NCBI GenBank assembly: GCA_030386875.1
Contig: CM059564.1
Span: 65,391,936 to 65,455,935, forward strand
DNA from: Morinoia aosen
Taxonomy: Eukaryota > Arthropoda > Malacostraca > Amphipoda > Talitridae
Reading direction: 5' to 3'
Length of the DNA: 64,000 bases
The notes below the pieces were generated by a model. The model saw nothing but the letters and a program-made list of their open reading frames with translations. It was not told the DNA's origin and made no database searches. Positions 22,069 to 32,831 of this stretch are shown one piece after another; position 1 is the stretch's first letter, and every line of letters starts with the position of its first letter. A program made the translations under genes and the position numbers.

Positions 22069-24760
22069 GCTGCAGGCTAAGGCTCATATAACCACTCTCT
22101 ACCACATCAAGACACCGACTGACGATAGAGTGAATGACGGGCAGACTGCTGCAAAGAATGGCAAAGGAGAATCTCCAAGTGAACCTCACGGGGCCCGCCT
22201 GCTAGCCCGGCAACAGTATATGTGCCCGTCAAAGTGACACTCAGAGTCTTGAAATAAGTGTCAATGTAAACGCAGCATAACAAAGAATTGTGGGGAAGAA
22301 TGTCAAAATGAGCCTCACGGTGCCCGGCAACAGTGCATGATCCCGTCGCAGTGGCACCACGGTATATACCATGAGGGGCACTTGTGTCCTAAATAGTGTC
22401 AATGTACACGCAGCTTAACTGGCAAAAGTGACATATTGATGAAGAGCATTTGGGAAGAGAGTTTCACATATGTATAGTGACGTATGATCTCAGGCTTTTG
22501 CGGGAGACGTTGATATCGCATAAACCCTAATAATAGGAAGTAACTGATTCTACATGTACATAAGAGTAATAGGACAACTGCTCGGTAGTTTCGAAACAAC
22601 TTTTCATGCATGCATTCAACAAGTCGACTTCTAGCTCCGAAGGCAAGCCTTTAACACAAAAGAAATTCACGAAATTTACTACTGAAAAATGCTGCCAGCA
22701 AATACTCTCGACCATCAGAAAGAAAGTAGAAAAAATTGTCATATAAGGGCAAAAAAAACATTTCTAAAAGAAATGAAAAATGTACGTTTGGTTTTTGAAC
22801 TGTCGCAACATAGAGATCATTAATAGATAACAAGGATATCTTGGCGACACACTTAAAACATTAGAAGAAACATTTGCAATGTTAAGCCCGTATTTCAATG
22901 TTAACTTCGATGCACTGATAGGATGGAATAACATTCTAATATATAAACTCGAAGCCGTCAAATGAATAAGGACATCAAAAAAGTGCGAAACTATTCGTCA
23001 AATGAATGATGATTTCACTTGACTTTAAATGTCGATGATAGCTTTTAGTCGAGAGACGTGATGGTGACAAAGGATACTCGAAATCGAGTTTGAAAGCGTC
23101 CGAGATCGTGAATATTTGTGGTTTAATTCAAAGTTTCGTTGCATCCTCAATAAAGATAATTGTTTTAATCCGTGAAATATTTGCTGAAAATTATGCGTAA
23201 GATTAATAATAACTGTACAACGAAAAGATATACAACGTAACTTAAAAATTTTATTATTAATAAAACGATACGGCATTAGGAGTAATAATATAAGTCTCTG
23301 CTTAGGAAATTTGCGCTATTTAACTGCTGTGTTTGTAGATAATGTAATAGGCAGCATACAAGAGATCACTTCTCCTGGAGATAGTGTCATAAGTTTACAT
23401 CGAAATTTAAGTAATGTCGAGTAATGATTAGAAGTACATATTACGCAACTGCATCTTCAGCATGTACTGCAGCGTTTAGTTAATATCGAGGCGCAAAATG
23501 ACGTGCTAATTTAGTCATGAATTCTTTCATTGTTCAAGGATTTTTATTCTTTTTGTAAGTTCGTTCCGCGGTAAGGTTCCTGATATTGACCGCTTTTCGT
23601 CCAGAGTCAGAAGAACGGTAGTCACTAGAAAGAACCAAAACATCATTTGTCCGATTTGGCTTTCGGCTCGTTACAGAACGTGGAAGGAATTGCATTTCAG
23701 CATTACTTTGAGGGAGGTATAAAGAGAAAACATTTGGGTTTTGTAAGTGCAACCATTTTGGGTAGGGGTCCAGCCGAATTTATTAAGGAGGAGTGTTGCA
23801 TAATCACTTCCTTAACAATTACCTTTCCGAACATCATTGCCTCCAAAATTTCATGCATTTTTGTAGTTTTTTTTTTAGATATTGTGGTATGTCTCCCTAG
23901 ATAAGACTGCAATAGTCAAGACAAGATCGATCAAGTTAGGAAATAGTCAAGTAATAGCCAATTTAAGGTGAAATATTCTTTAGTTTTAATACAAAGAGTA
24001 GGGCAAGGATAAACTAGTGGGAAGTCATTATAGTAAAAGGAGCATGTTGAGTTAACGTCCATCATCAGTTAAGAATTTCAGAAAAAGATTCAGAATTCAC
24101 GATGCAAAACTTTCACGAAAATAAAAAGTAACAATTTTTTAGAAGAAAACACAAAAGAAAGAAAAAATAAAAACAAAAATTTAAAAAATACTATGACCTT
24201 ACTATATGTAATTGACATGAACTTTACTGATTGTTGATGGACGGTTTGGTTTTAAAAAGGAACGAAGTTTTAAAAATTTTAAAGTTTAAAACATATGAAG
24301 CATGCCTAAGTATTGCGAACTAACTACAATCGGGTAACATATCACAAGACTGTTATGAGGAGGGGGAAAGGTTAATTGGATACCAGTTCGGACACCGCTT
24401 AACTCTGTTCCGCTCCCTCAGTCTGAAGAGCACGTCTGGTGAATAGTCATACTCCGATGCACGACGTGCTCAACAATAGCTACTGTTGAACATTAATAAG
24501 AACGCTCACAGCTGCATAACACATTTAGCGATTTCCCGATTGTAACCGATGTTGTTAAATGGATGAGCGTGGAAATAATTTTTTGTTCATGTATAATAAA
24601 GGCAGCCTCTCAGAAAATTTTAGTATCAACGAGAACTCTGTAACAAGCTTGTACCAATCACAATGGAAAGAAAAAAAAAACATTTATTTCCAAAAAGTTG
24701 AAACATGAGATGCATGACAACATAATGGGTTTTAAAACTTTTCTTAATATATGACGTCCT
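22069..24760. other. 5' flank of the MADF gene and intergenic DNA
   Basis: The promoter of the minus-strand MADF gene should lie in the first few hundred bases. A diverged tandem pair occurs at about 22140-22280 and 22270-22420, each with CCTCACGG(G/T)GCCC, CCCGGCAACAGT and AGTGTCAATGTA(A/C)ACGCAGC. The last phrase resembles terminal repeats of some DNA transposons. The rest (22430-24760) is AT-rich with no recognised gene. Confidence 0.45.
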
Positions 24761-24767
24761 TAGACAA

Positions 24768-24985
24768 ACTTACCATCCGAGGCGTACTAATAGACAAGCT
24801 AGACGAGGACAACCGTACGAGGTGTACTGGTAGACAAACTATACAAGGCACATTATTGTGACATTAATACACAAAATATACTAGGTGTGCTAATAGATGA
24901 ACCATACGAGGCGTGCGAATAGATAAACCATACGAGGCGTGCTAATAGATGAACCATACAAGACGTGCAAATAGATTAACCCTGC
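24768..24985. repeat. 26-bp minisatellite
   Basis: Imperfect tandem units of AACCATACGAGGCGTGCTAATAGATG, clearest at 24900-24980 (three units) and more diverged from 24770 to 24890. Non-coding. Confidence 0.75.
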
Positions 24986-25259
24986 CAAGAGCGGATTAAA
25001 TAAAAAATATCATCTCTAGGATATTTTATACTCCAAGAGACGGCTCACAACTCACCAATAATTTGAATACTACTAGGGAATTCTTCAGAATTCTTAAATT
25101 ATTTGTTGAAAAGAAGTAAGAAAACAAAACCGCTTAACCGAAGCAGATTGAAACACCTTCATAAATGATTAACAAGTGGTGAGAAAAGGTTAGCACAAAG
25201 TAATTTATAAAAGTCATTGCGCAACACAGCATGAATATCTAGAAACGAGCAAACAAACA

Positions 25260-25441
25260 TACGCGCAAAATTAAATTCATAGCTTGTTCAACGCACGGAC
25301 AGAAAGATAATTTTTACACGAGTCATATACTCAAATTGCGCTTTATTTCATACGCGCAAAATTAAATTCAGAGCTTGTTCAACGCACGGACAGAAAGATA
25401 ATTTTTACACGAGTCATATACTCAAATTGCGCTTTATTTCA
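25260..25441. repeat. 91-bp tandem duplication
   Basis: Two adjacent copies starting TACGCGCAAAATTAAATTCA at 25260 and 25351, differing at one base in the part read. Such near-identity indicates a recent duplication or an assembly artefact. Confidence 0.9.
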
Positions 25442-27970
25442 CTTGCAAATAATCTTTCCTACCCTACGAGGGAGAAATTTATTAAACCTCATTCCTAAAC
25501 GATGCTGGTAGAAACGCAGCTACCTGTTAGGATCTGGCCGCGGGGTATAGCCAGTCCTTACAAACCTCGATAAGCATTTGGGAGTATCATGAGAAGGACA
25601 ATAAGGCACTCTGGACTCAGCTTTTTGGGTATATATTGGAAGAAAGCCGGAGAGGACCGCCGAGTCTTGAACCACCGATGAACTTGGCTGAAGAGGGTTT
25701 GCAGTCCGGGCAGTCGGGAGGCTCCTGGAGAAGTGCTGGAGTCGACCGTTGTGTGTGTGTGGTTTGCAAATGATTTTAAGAGCCCAGCATATAGACTTTG
25801 AGGAAAACCGTGACGTTGTGAGTGATCGATTTTGATTGAGTTGAGGCCAGGCAGGGCGGCTCAAGTTGAGGCAATTCTTAGGTGAGTTAAGTAGCCTTAA
25901 AGCCCATACAAGCGAGACAAAACGAGGCCCAAGGCCAGGTAAATTCTGGTTAAGTCACGTCCGGTTAAGGTCGGGCCAGTTTCAGTTGATGCCGGTTGAG
26001 GTAAAAACAAGGCCCAGGGGAGGCTGTTGCGAGTGGTGTGTGGCGATGACGTTGAAGTCCTGCAAAGAGTCCAATAAGCTGGATGAACAGTCCAAGGAGA
26101 CATCAAGGAAAATTCCACCACTGACAGTCCCACAGCATCGTAATTAATAAAACTCCCACACAGCAGAATTCGAGAAATCCTACAGATTTGACTCTAGTTA
26201 ATTTCATTTGTTCTCTTTCTCGTCAAGCTCAAAAGTAAAGAGATAGGACAGAATCAATTAAGAAACTCTTATACAGCTGCTCTTGCTTTAAATACAAGGC
26301 ATAAAATTTAAGAATTTTTAGTAATACTTTTAGTGATTATCTAAGAGCAAAATCGGGGATCAAATCCCTGGAACCATGGAAAACACATGACTTAACAAGA
26401 CAGGGTTCATGAAGCAAAAGAAAAGAATTACAGCAATTAAGAATTTCACAGAAAGAGAATTAATGCTTCTTTAAGTACTCTAGAACGTTTCTATAACTGT
26501 ACAAGAAATAACAGAGAAAAATTCTAAGGTTTCATTGATATAAATCCTACTGAAAATCACTGATAAATATCATTTGCAATACTAAAAAAATCAAGGAATA
26601 ATCTCCACAATAAAAAAGGAAACACTAAACGTTTTGCTTGCACAGAAGGGAAATATGCGCAAAACGAAAACATGAAAATCAGTGCGGCGATTAACCCGGC
26701 GGCTCTACACGTCGGCATTCGCCAAGCCGCCGGCGTAATTTGTACGCACTCACGAAAGGCAAATGGTAGTGGGTGTTTTTGTCACAAGAATGAACAGAAT
26801 GGAATAAAATTTTTATTGAAATGATTTTAAATTGGAATAAGTGCGCTTAAACGCAAGGTTCAAGGAGTATGAACTATAAAAAAATGAAACTCAAAACTTT
26901 AGCAAGCATAGGCATGAATAACCTTCGTAATTTATAAACATACGAGATTATTAAGAGACATCTTTAATTATTATTTCGCGTTGAAACATATCTAAGAAAA
27001 ACTACTGCAAGTATGTTTGTAAAAAAGGAAAATACTATTATAACACATGCTTATAGTGCAATTATATAGTCACGGAGTAGTGACAGGAGACGGCAGTGTA
27101 TGCTCCGCCATTTGGAAAACAAAGACACACTATCCACAAAGAACGCCGGCAATTCAGCCGCGTTCGTTCACGAGTCAGTCTATGAATAATTCTCGATATG
27201 ATACTGGCGACCGCAATATATAATTTGCAGAAAAGAAGGACGATAGCTGAATATCTAGTATGAAGTCTCAACACATGAATTTGGAAATGACACGCAAATG
27301 TTTACGCTATTTCACGCTGAGGTAGCATCCGAAATACACATGCCCGTCTAAGAGCTTTAGCAATATTTTTAAGTTCATCCTTAATTCACGACGATGATCA
27401 GATCCTTAAGTTAATTGACATGCACACAGGGAATTTACACTTGTATACGTTACCAGGTTACTTCTTATTTAAACACTAATTTTCTTCACTTACACGAACA
27501 CGGTATGCACGAACTAGTAAGGCACGATAGAATGTGATTCGAAAGGACGCCACGCACAGTGCTGCCAGATTCAGAGGCTTGAAACACGAACATGTCAATC
27601 GTGACTTTAATTTTTATGCTTTTTGCACAAAAACTTTAAGGATTACGAATTAGAAGTAGAAAATAATTAATAATAAATTAGAGTAAGTTTTTTAATGCTA
27701 ATAATTAATTTATTTAAGTGCGAATGGGAAAATTTATAATTCTTACGCTTGTGTAGCGATTGCTACATACCTACTAATTTGACGCTTAAAAATTGCAAAC
27801 ACTCAAGTGATTTCAGTCGCTGTATATTTTCAAAGGCTCGTTTGTACTTCATTGCTGGTGGATGTGAGGGGCAAAGATTGTTAAGAGAACAATAAAAAGT
27901 TGAGCATTTGGAGAAAAAAACGCGAATGCATTAAAAATTGGTAGTGCATGTAAAATCGTACTACGTCCTA
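25442..27970. other. intergenic region, unidentified GC-richer block
   Basis: From about 25530 to 26150 the sequence is less AT-rich and contains degenerate GGTTAAG/GGTTGAG phrases, a short GTGTGTGTG run at 25750 and two antisense open frames that look like shadows of composition. No domain was recognised. A GCCGCCGG-rich patch lies near 26690-26745. The rest is AT-rich and featureless. Confidence 0.4.
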
Positions 27971-27979
27971 CGTTTTAGA

Positions 27980-28072
27980 ACAGTGTGTGAACATACACTA
28001 ATACAGTGTATGAACATACACTAATACAGTGTATGAACATACACTAATATAATGTATGAATACACTGTACAT
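27980..28072. repeat. 23-bp palindromic minisatellite
   Basis: Four tandem units of ACAGTGTATGAACATACACT plus AAT. Each unit is itself an inverted repeat (AGTGTATG/CATACACT), so the array can form repeated hairpins. Confidence 0.85.
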
Positions 28073-28817
28073 ACAGTAATTCATGTAATTCATGTGCGTA
28101 TTATTTCCCCTTTCAATGTTAGTTTAATACGAGATTGCTATTATATTTTCGAATCAACAAAATCTTTTTCTGATTTTATTCATAACTCATTGATGAAGAG
28201 ATTCCTAGGGGTAAAGTTACATTCATAGACTTGTTTTAAGGAGTAGAAAATCCTTAATTTTCAAAATTTTAGGTATTTAAATGATACAAACAACGTAAAA
28301 ATATCAAGTTCTTTGCTTTTTTAGCTTCATTTGTTTGTTTGGAATATTTTGTATTATTTCAATGCGTCCTTATTAAACGGCAACAAATATGCGTGTTTAA
28401 ATTTTCATAGGCTGAAAATATATATGATAAATTTAAACAATTTAAACAATTTAAACAATTTATTTACCACAGGAGATACAGAGGTAGAATGTTTCTTAAG
28501 TCTAGTACAATGGACAAGTTTGAATATAGCTACCTGTGGGCCCGAATAAGTTCAGCGACTTCTAGGGCATCCTACCATCACGCTATTCTAGGGTGTACAA
28601 AAGTTTAACCTAGTTCACTTAACCTAGTTTCGCATTAGACTGATCATTGAGATAATTAACTCGATATTTTACAAGTCGGCTATATTTAACAGTATGTTCG
28701 ATAAAACGATTCAAGAGCAGAGAGAAGATTGGTTATGGTACACAAGGCAAGTTACATTATGACATTATCATTAGTTACATGTAGGAGGCAAGATTTCGAC
28801 ACGGTGATCTTACACTA

Positions 28818-31800
28818 CTAGTATTCTGATAGGAAGTGAGACTCAAGATGTCTTTTGAATACTTTGTACGAATTACATTCACGGATCTCTGCAGGTATAG
28901 AGTTCCAAGTTTTGGTTCCAACGAAGAGAATACTGTGTTGCGACCTGGCCTTTGAATAATAAGGGAGCATGAATTTACTTCTATTTCGGGTTAAATGGTC
29001 GTGATGACCAGTTTGCGCAGTCAATAATTGTCTTAGGCTATTGTCGCCATCATTTCTTAATGTTTTGTAAATGAAATTACAGATGGAGATTTTGTAGAGA
29101 TCCGAAAGTTTAAGTATTTGTAAATTTTTGAAAGAATCATTTGTGTGAGCATTATATTCTAGGTTCTTTACCGCTCTGACAGCCCTTTTCTGCAGAGTAA
29201 AAATTTTGTTGGTTTTATTTTTATCAGTTCCGTGCCATGCTTCTATTCCGTATTGCAAGTATGGGGAAATGAGCGTACGGTAGAGCATTTGTAAAGCTGT
29301 TTCAGGCAGAAAATTTTTAACTTTATTTAGGATTCCGATGGATTTTGATAATTTAGAACTAATATGAGTGATGTGCTCTTTGAAGGTCAGATGTTTATCT
29401 ATTATGATGCCCAGAAACTTACATGAGTTGGTTTCTTCGATTTCACCTTCGCCAATTTTAATGCATGGGAGAGATACATCTTTCTTGTATGAGAAAGTAA
29501 TATAATTTGTTTTATCGATATTTAGGCTTATTTTATTAGCTTTGAGCCACGATGAAACCTTGTGAAGTTCAGTATTTATACTCTCCACAATCATAGCAGG
29601 ATTTTGGTTCGGAAGGACCGCAGAAAGCGTACTGTCATCGGCAAAAAGTATGAATTTGAAGAATGATGTAGATTTTACAATATCATTGATAAAAATCAGA
29701 AACAAGAGAGGCCCGAGAACAGATCCTTGTGGAACACCATGGCTAATTGTCTGTGGGTCTGATTTTGCGTCGTCAATGACAACGTATTGCTTCCGATTTG
29801 TTAGGTATGATCTGAACCAATCATGGGCAATCCCTCGAATGCCATAACAGTGTAGTTTCGATAATAGTATTTTATGGTCCACACAATCAAATGCTTTTCG
29901 GAAGTCAAGAAACACAGAGAAGACAGGCTTTCCTTCATCTATATTAGAATAGAGGAATTGTAAATGATTCAATATAGCCTGTGTTGTTGATTTTTTAGAG
30001 CGAAAACCGTATTGTTTATCGTAAAGAAATGATTTTTGTTCAAAATAAGAGTACACTTTTTTATACACAATCTTTTCGAATACTTTGCTAATAATTGGTA
30101 GAATGGAGATAGGTCGATAATTGTTTACACAGGTTTTTTCACCACTTTTAAAGATAGGGGTTACTCTAGCAACTTTGAGGGAGTTCGGGAAAGTGCCTAG
30201 TAAGAGAGACTGGTTAATAATATTTGATATCAGTGGGGCTACAATGTCAGCAATAACTTTAAGTACTTTAGTCGGAAACGTTTGTAACCCACTCGATTTA
30301 TTTTTCATGTTGTTTATGCACGTAATTACATCGGAGGAGTTTGTAGGCGTAAAGAAAAAGGAGTTGGGTTCTCGAATATGATCCATAAATTCCAGGTGAT
30401 CAGTAGGTTCACTTGGAATACCATCAGCTATTGTTTTCCCTACGTTTACGAAGAAGTTGTTAAAGAGATTAGCAATTTCTTTCTTCTCATGATATTTTAC
30501 ATTATCTTGAACAACATATTCAATTTTCTTTTTATCGGCATTATTCGGTTTACAGCAGGAGTTAAGGAGATGCCAAATCTTTTTAACGTCAGTTTTGAAT
30601 TGAGTAAACTTGAGCGTAAAGTAGTTCTTTTTTGATGTTCTTATCTGGTTTGTTACATAGTTTCTAAATCGGTTATATGTTTCTCTAGATATTCGTCCTT
30701 CGCAAAGGAGGGCTAGGTACGCTTGACGTTTCTTTATATTTATCACGATGTCTCTGGTAATCCAGGGCTTATGTTTATTTTTCGGGGTAACTGTACGAGT
30801 TACAATTGGGCAACACTGATTGTATGCGGTCATTATAGTTTCAGTCAACTTTACTACTGCTTCATCAATGCTCGTAGTATTATTGTTTTGTTGAGAGATG
30901 TGCAATGTAGGCATTGATTCTTCTAGAACGGTGCGCATTTCTTCAAGATTTGATTCGTTTATTTTACGATATGAGTAAGTTTCAGCCCGTGCCTTGGTGC
31001 AAGCAATATAGACATTTTTCTTAATAAGAAAAACTGGGAAGTGATCTGATAAGTCAGAAGTAATTATTCCAGCAAGAAAATCACTAGGGTCTGTCATAAA
31101 GATATTGTCAAGCAGCGTAGCACACTCTGAGGTTATTCGTGTAGGCTTTGTAATGATCGGAAGGAAGGATTGAGACTGAAAGGTAGTTAGGAAATTAGAG
31201 ATTGGTTCATGGCTTTCATGTTTCAGTAGATCATAATTGAAGTCACCGCATATTATTATGTCATTGTATAAGGGCCTGTTGAACTGAGAAATAATACGAT
31301 TCAATTCATTCAGGAAGGATATAGGACAGGCTGTAGGAGGCCTATACACCGTTCCAAGCACAATGCGTTTACCATCTCTAAAAAGTTCTACGAAGAGTGA
31401 TTCTATATGATCCTGATTCATGGTTGCACTTGCTATGGTTCTCGAGTCTATGTGGTTAGATATATATGTGCTGATGCCTCCGCCCCGCTGGTTTTTTCTT
31501 AGCGAATGGTAACTATGATAATTTTCAAATCGAATCATGTCTTTAGTCGAGTCATCTAGCCAGCTTTCGGTGAAGCTAATCACGTCTAGGTTATATTTAA
31601 GTTCAGTAATAGTACATTGTATCTCTTCCAATTTTGGATAGAGTGACCTACAGTTCCAACACAGGAGTGAGAAATCTCAGTCAGTTATTCGTATAGTTTC
31701 GTTGAATTCTGATATATTAGTATACCTACACTCTTGAGAGTCGTTTAGGTTTGGATATATTCTGTTCAAATGATTGAAATCTGGATCGATTTCCTCAAAT

Positions 31801-31820
31801 ATTACAGGGTGATCAGTCAT
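28818..31820 (-). pseudogene. LINE ORF2: endonuclease-reverse transcriptase with one stop codon
   Basis: From ATG at 31818-31820 the frame runs 1,000 codons to the stop at 28818, interrupted only by TGA at 31677-31679 (codon 48). After it the frame is open for 937+ codons. An AP-endonuclease-like domain has NCRSLYPKLEE, ISFTESWLDDS, CGDFNYD and LSDHFPVF; the reverse transcriptase has NNYRPISILPIISKVFEKIV, FSVFLDFRKAFDCVDHKILL, GVPQGSVLGPLLFLIFINDI and the catalytic FADDS. The C-terminus has WNSIPAEIRE. This is the enzyme of target-primed retrotransposition in Jockey/CR1-type LINEs. The lone nonsense codon suggests recent loss of function, or a sequencing error. Confidence 0.9.
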
Positions 31821-31997
31821 TTAAAATAAGTAAAAGTAAGAATTAGGTACTATAGAGCTTAAGACGAAATACAGAGTCAAGCTTAAAGGGATATTTCAGT
31901 CTAAAAAGTAGCTTATTAAGTAAGAGAGAATAGAGTAAAAAAGAAAAATCTAGCGCGATTTCGTGAGTACACACAAACTCAGTCCATGAGCGAGTGA

Positions 31998-32597
31998 TAA
32001 TGGAGTTCAATATCACAACATTGGTGCAAACAGATTGCTAAGGGCGTTTTCGCAAGTTCACATACAACAGGTAATAAATTTCTAAAGATTATGACGACAA
32101 TGATACAATCAGCTAATATGGTTTACGCGTAATAATAACTGTAGTGGTAAATAGAGAAGAATTCACAGTAACATTGGTTGGTGAAAAATTACTAATTGCG
32201 ATGTTACAAAATGTGACACACAGTTGTCATAGATGTTTACACACACATCTATTATTTATTTGTTATAATATTGGAGTTCGATATCACTACGTTGGTGCAA
32301 ACAGATTGCTGAGGGCGTTTTCATAAGTTCACATACAAGAGGGAATAAGTTTTAAAGATTATGATGACAATGATACAATCAGCTAATATGGTTTACGCGT
32401 AATAATAACTGTAGTGGTAAATAAGGAAGAATTCACAGTAGTATTGGTAAGTGAAAAATTGCTGATAGATTATAATGACAATGATATAATCAGATTATAA
32501 GAAGATTACAACGAAATGAATATAATAATTGCTGATAGATTATAATGACAATGATATAATCAGATTATAAGAAGATTACAACGAAATGAATATAGGT
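31998..32597 (-). repeat. tandem 5' arrays of the LINE
   Basis: TTGGTGCAAACAGATTGCT...GGTTTACGCGTAATAATAAC occurs twice (starting about 31998 and 32269, diverged by several percent), then a 70-bp unit starting TTGCTGATAGATTATAATGA occurs twice (32459 and 32529), near-identical. By analogy with 5' monomers of other LINEs these may carry promoter activity; that is inference. Confidence 0.75.
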
Positions 32598-32757
32598 CAT
32601 TCCAAACAACCATTTACGAAATGCAATTTTCATAGCTTCAACATTTTTTCATGATCAATGACAATATCTTCTTGACAATTTGATAAAAATATTTCTGTGT
32701 AGAAATCTCATTCCTCAAACTAATCTAGCACTCGCGCAGTGACACTAAGCTGTTTTT

Positions 32758-32765
32758 CTTTTCAC
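32758..32765 (+). promoter_or_regulatory. 5'TOP-like tract of eL42
   Basis: CTTTTCAC within TGTTTTTCTTTTCACATTCT, 75 bp upstream of the start codon. Ribosomal protein mRNAs start with a C followed by pyrimidines (5'TOP), which couples translation to growth signals. The exact start site is inferred. Confidence 0.5.
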
Positions 32766-32831
32766 ATTCTGGCAACATCATAGTTCTATTTGGGAGTGCT
32801 TAGTGTAGAGGGAGAACGGAAAGCTTCCATA

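Larger units (their letters stand above)
28432..32597 (-). mobile_element. near-full-length non-LTR retrotransposon (Jockey/CR1-like)
   Basis: The element reads right to left: a 5' region with two tandem arrays (about 31998-32460, period about 270 bp; 32459-32597, period 70 bp), a single large ORF (31820-28818) and a 3' UTR ending in tandem AAATTGTTT units at 28432-28460. The absence of an ORF1 in the 780 bp upstream suggests a 5' truncation, or an element whose ORF1 lies in lost sequence. A 3'-only copy exists at 18749-18931. It ends about 160 bp from the eL42 transcription start, in opposite orientation. Confidence 0.85.

Noticed and set aside
24768-24985. CRISPR-like array
   Set aside because: Units are contiguous without unique spacers, diverged, and the genome is eukaryotic; this is a minisatellite.
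25520-26147. Overlapping frames of 78-114 codons on both strands
   Set aside because: No domain or splice context; the open frames follow from lower AT content.
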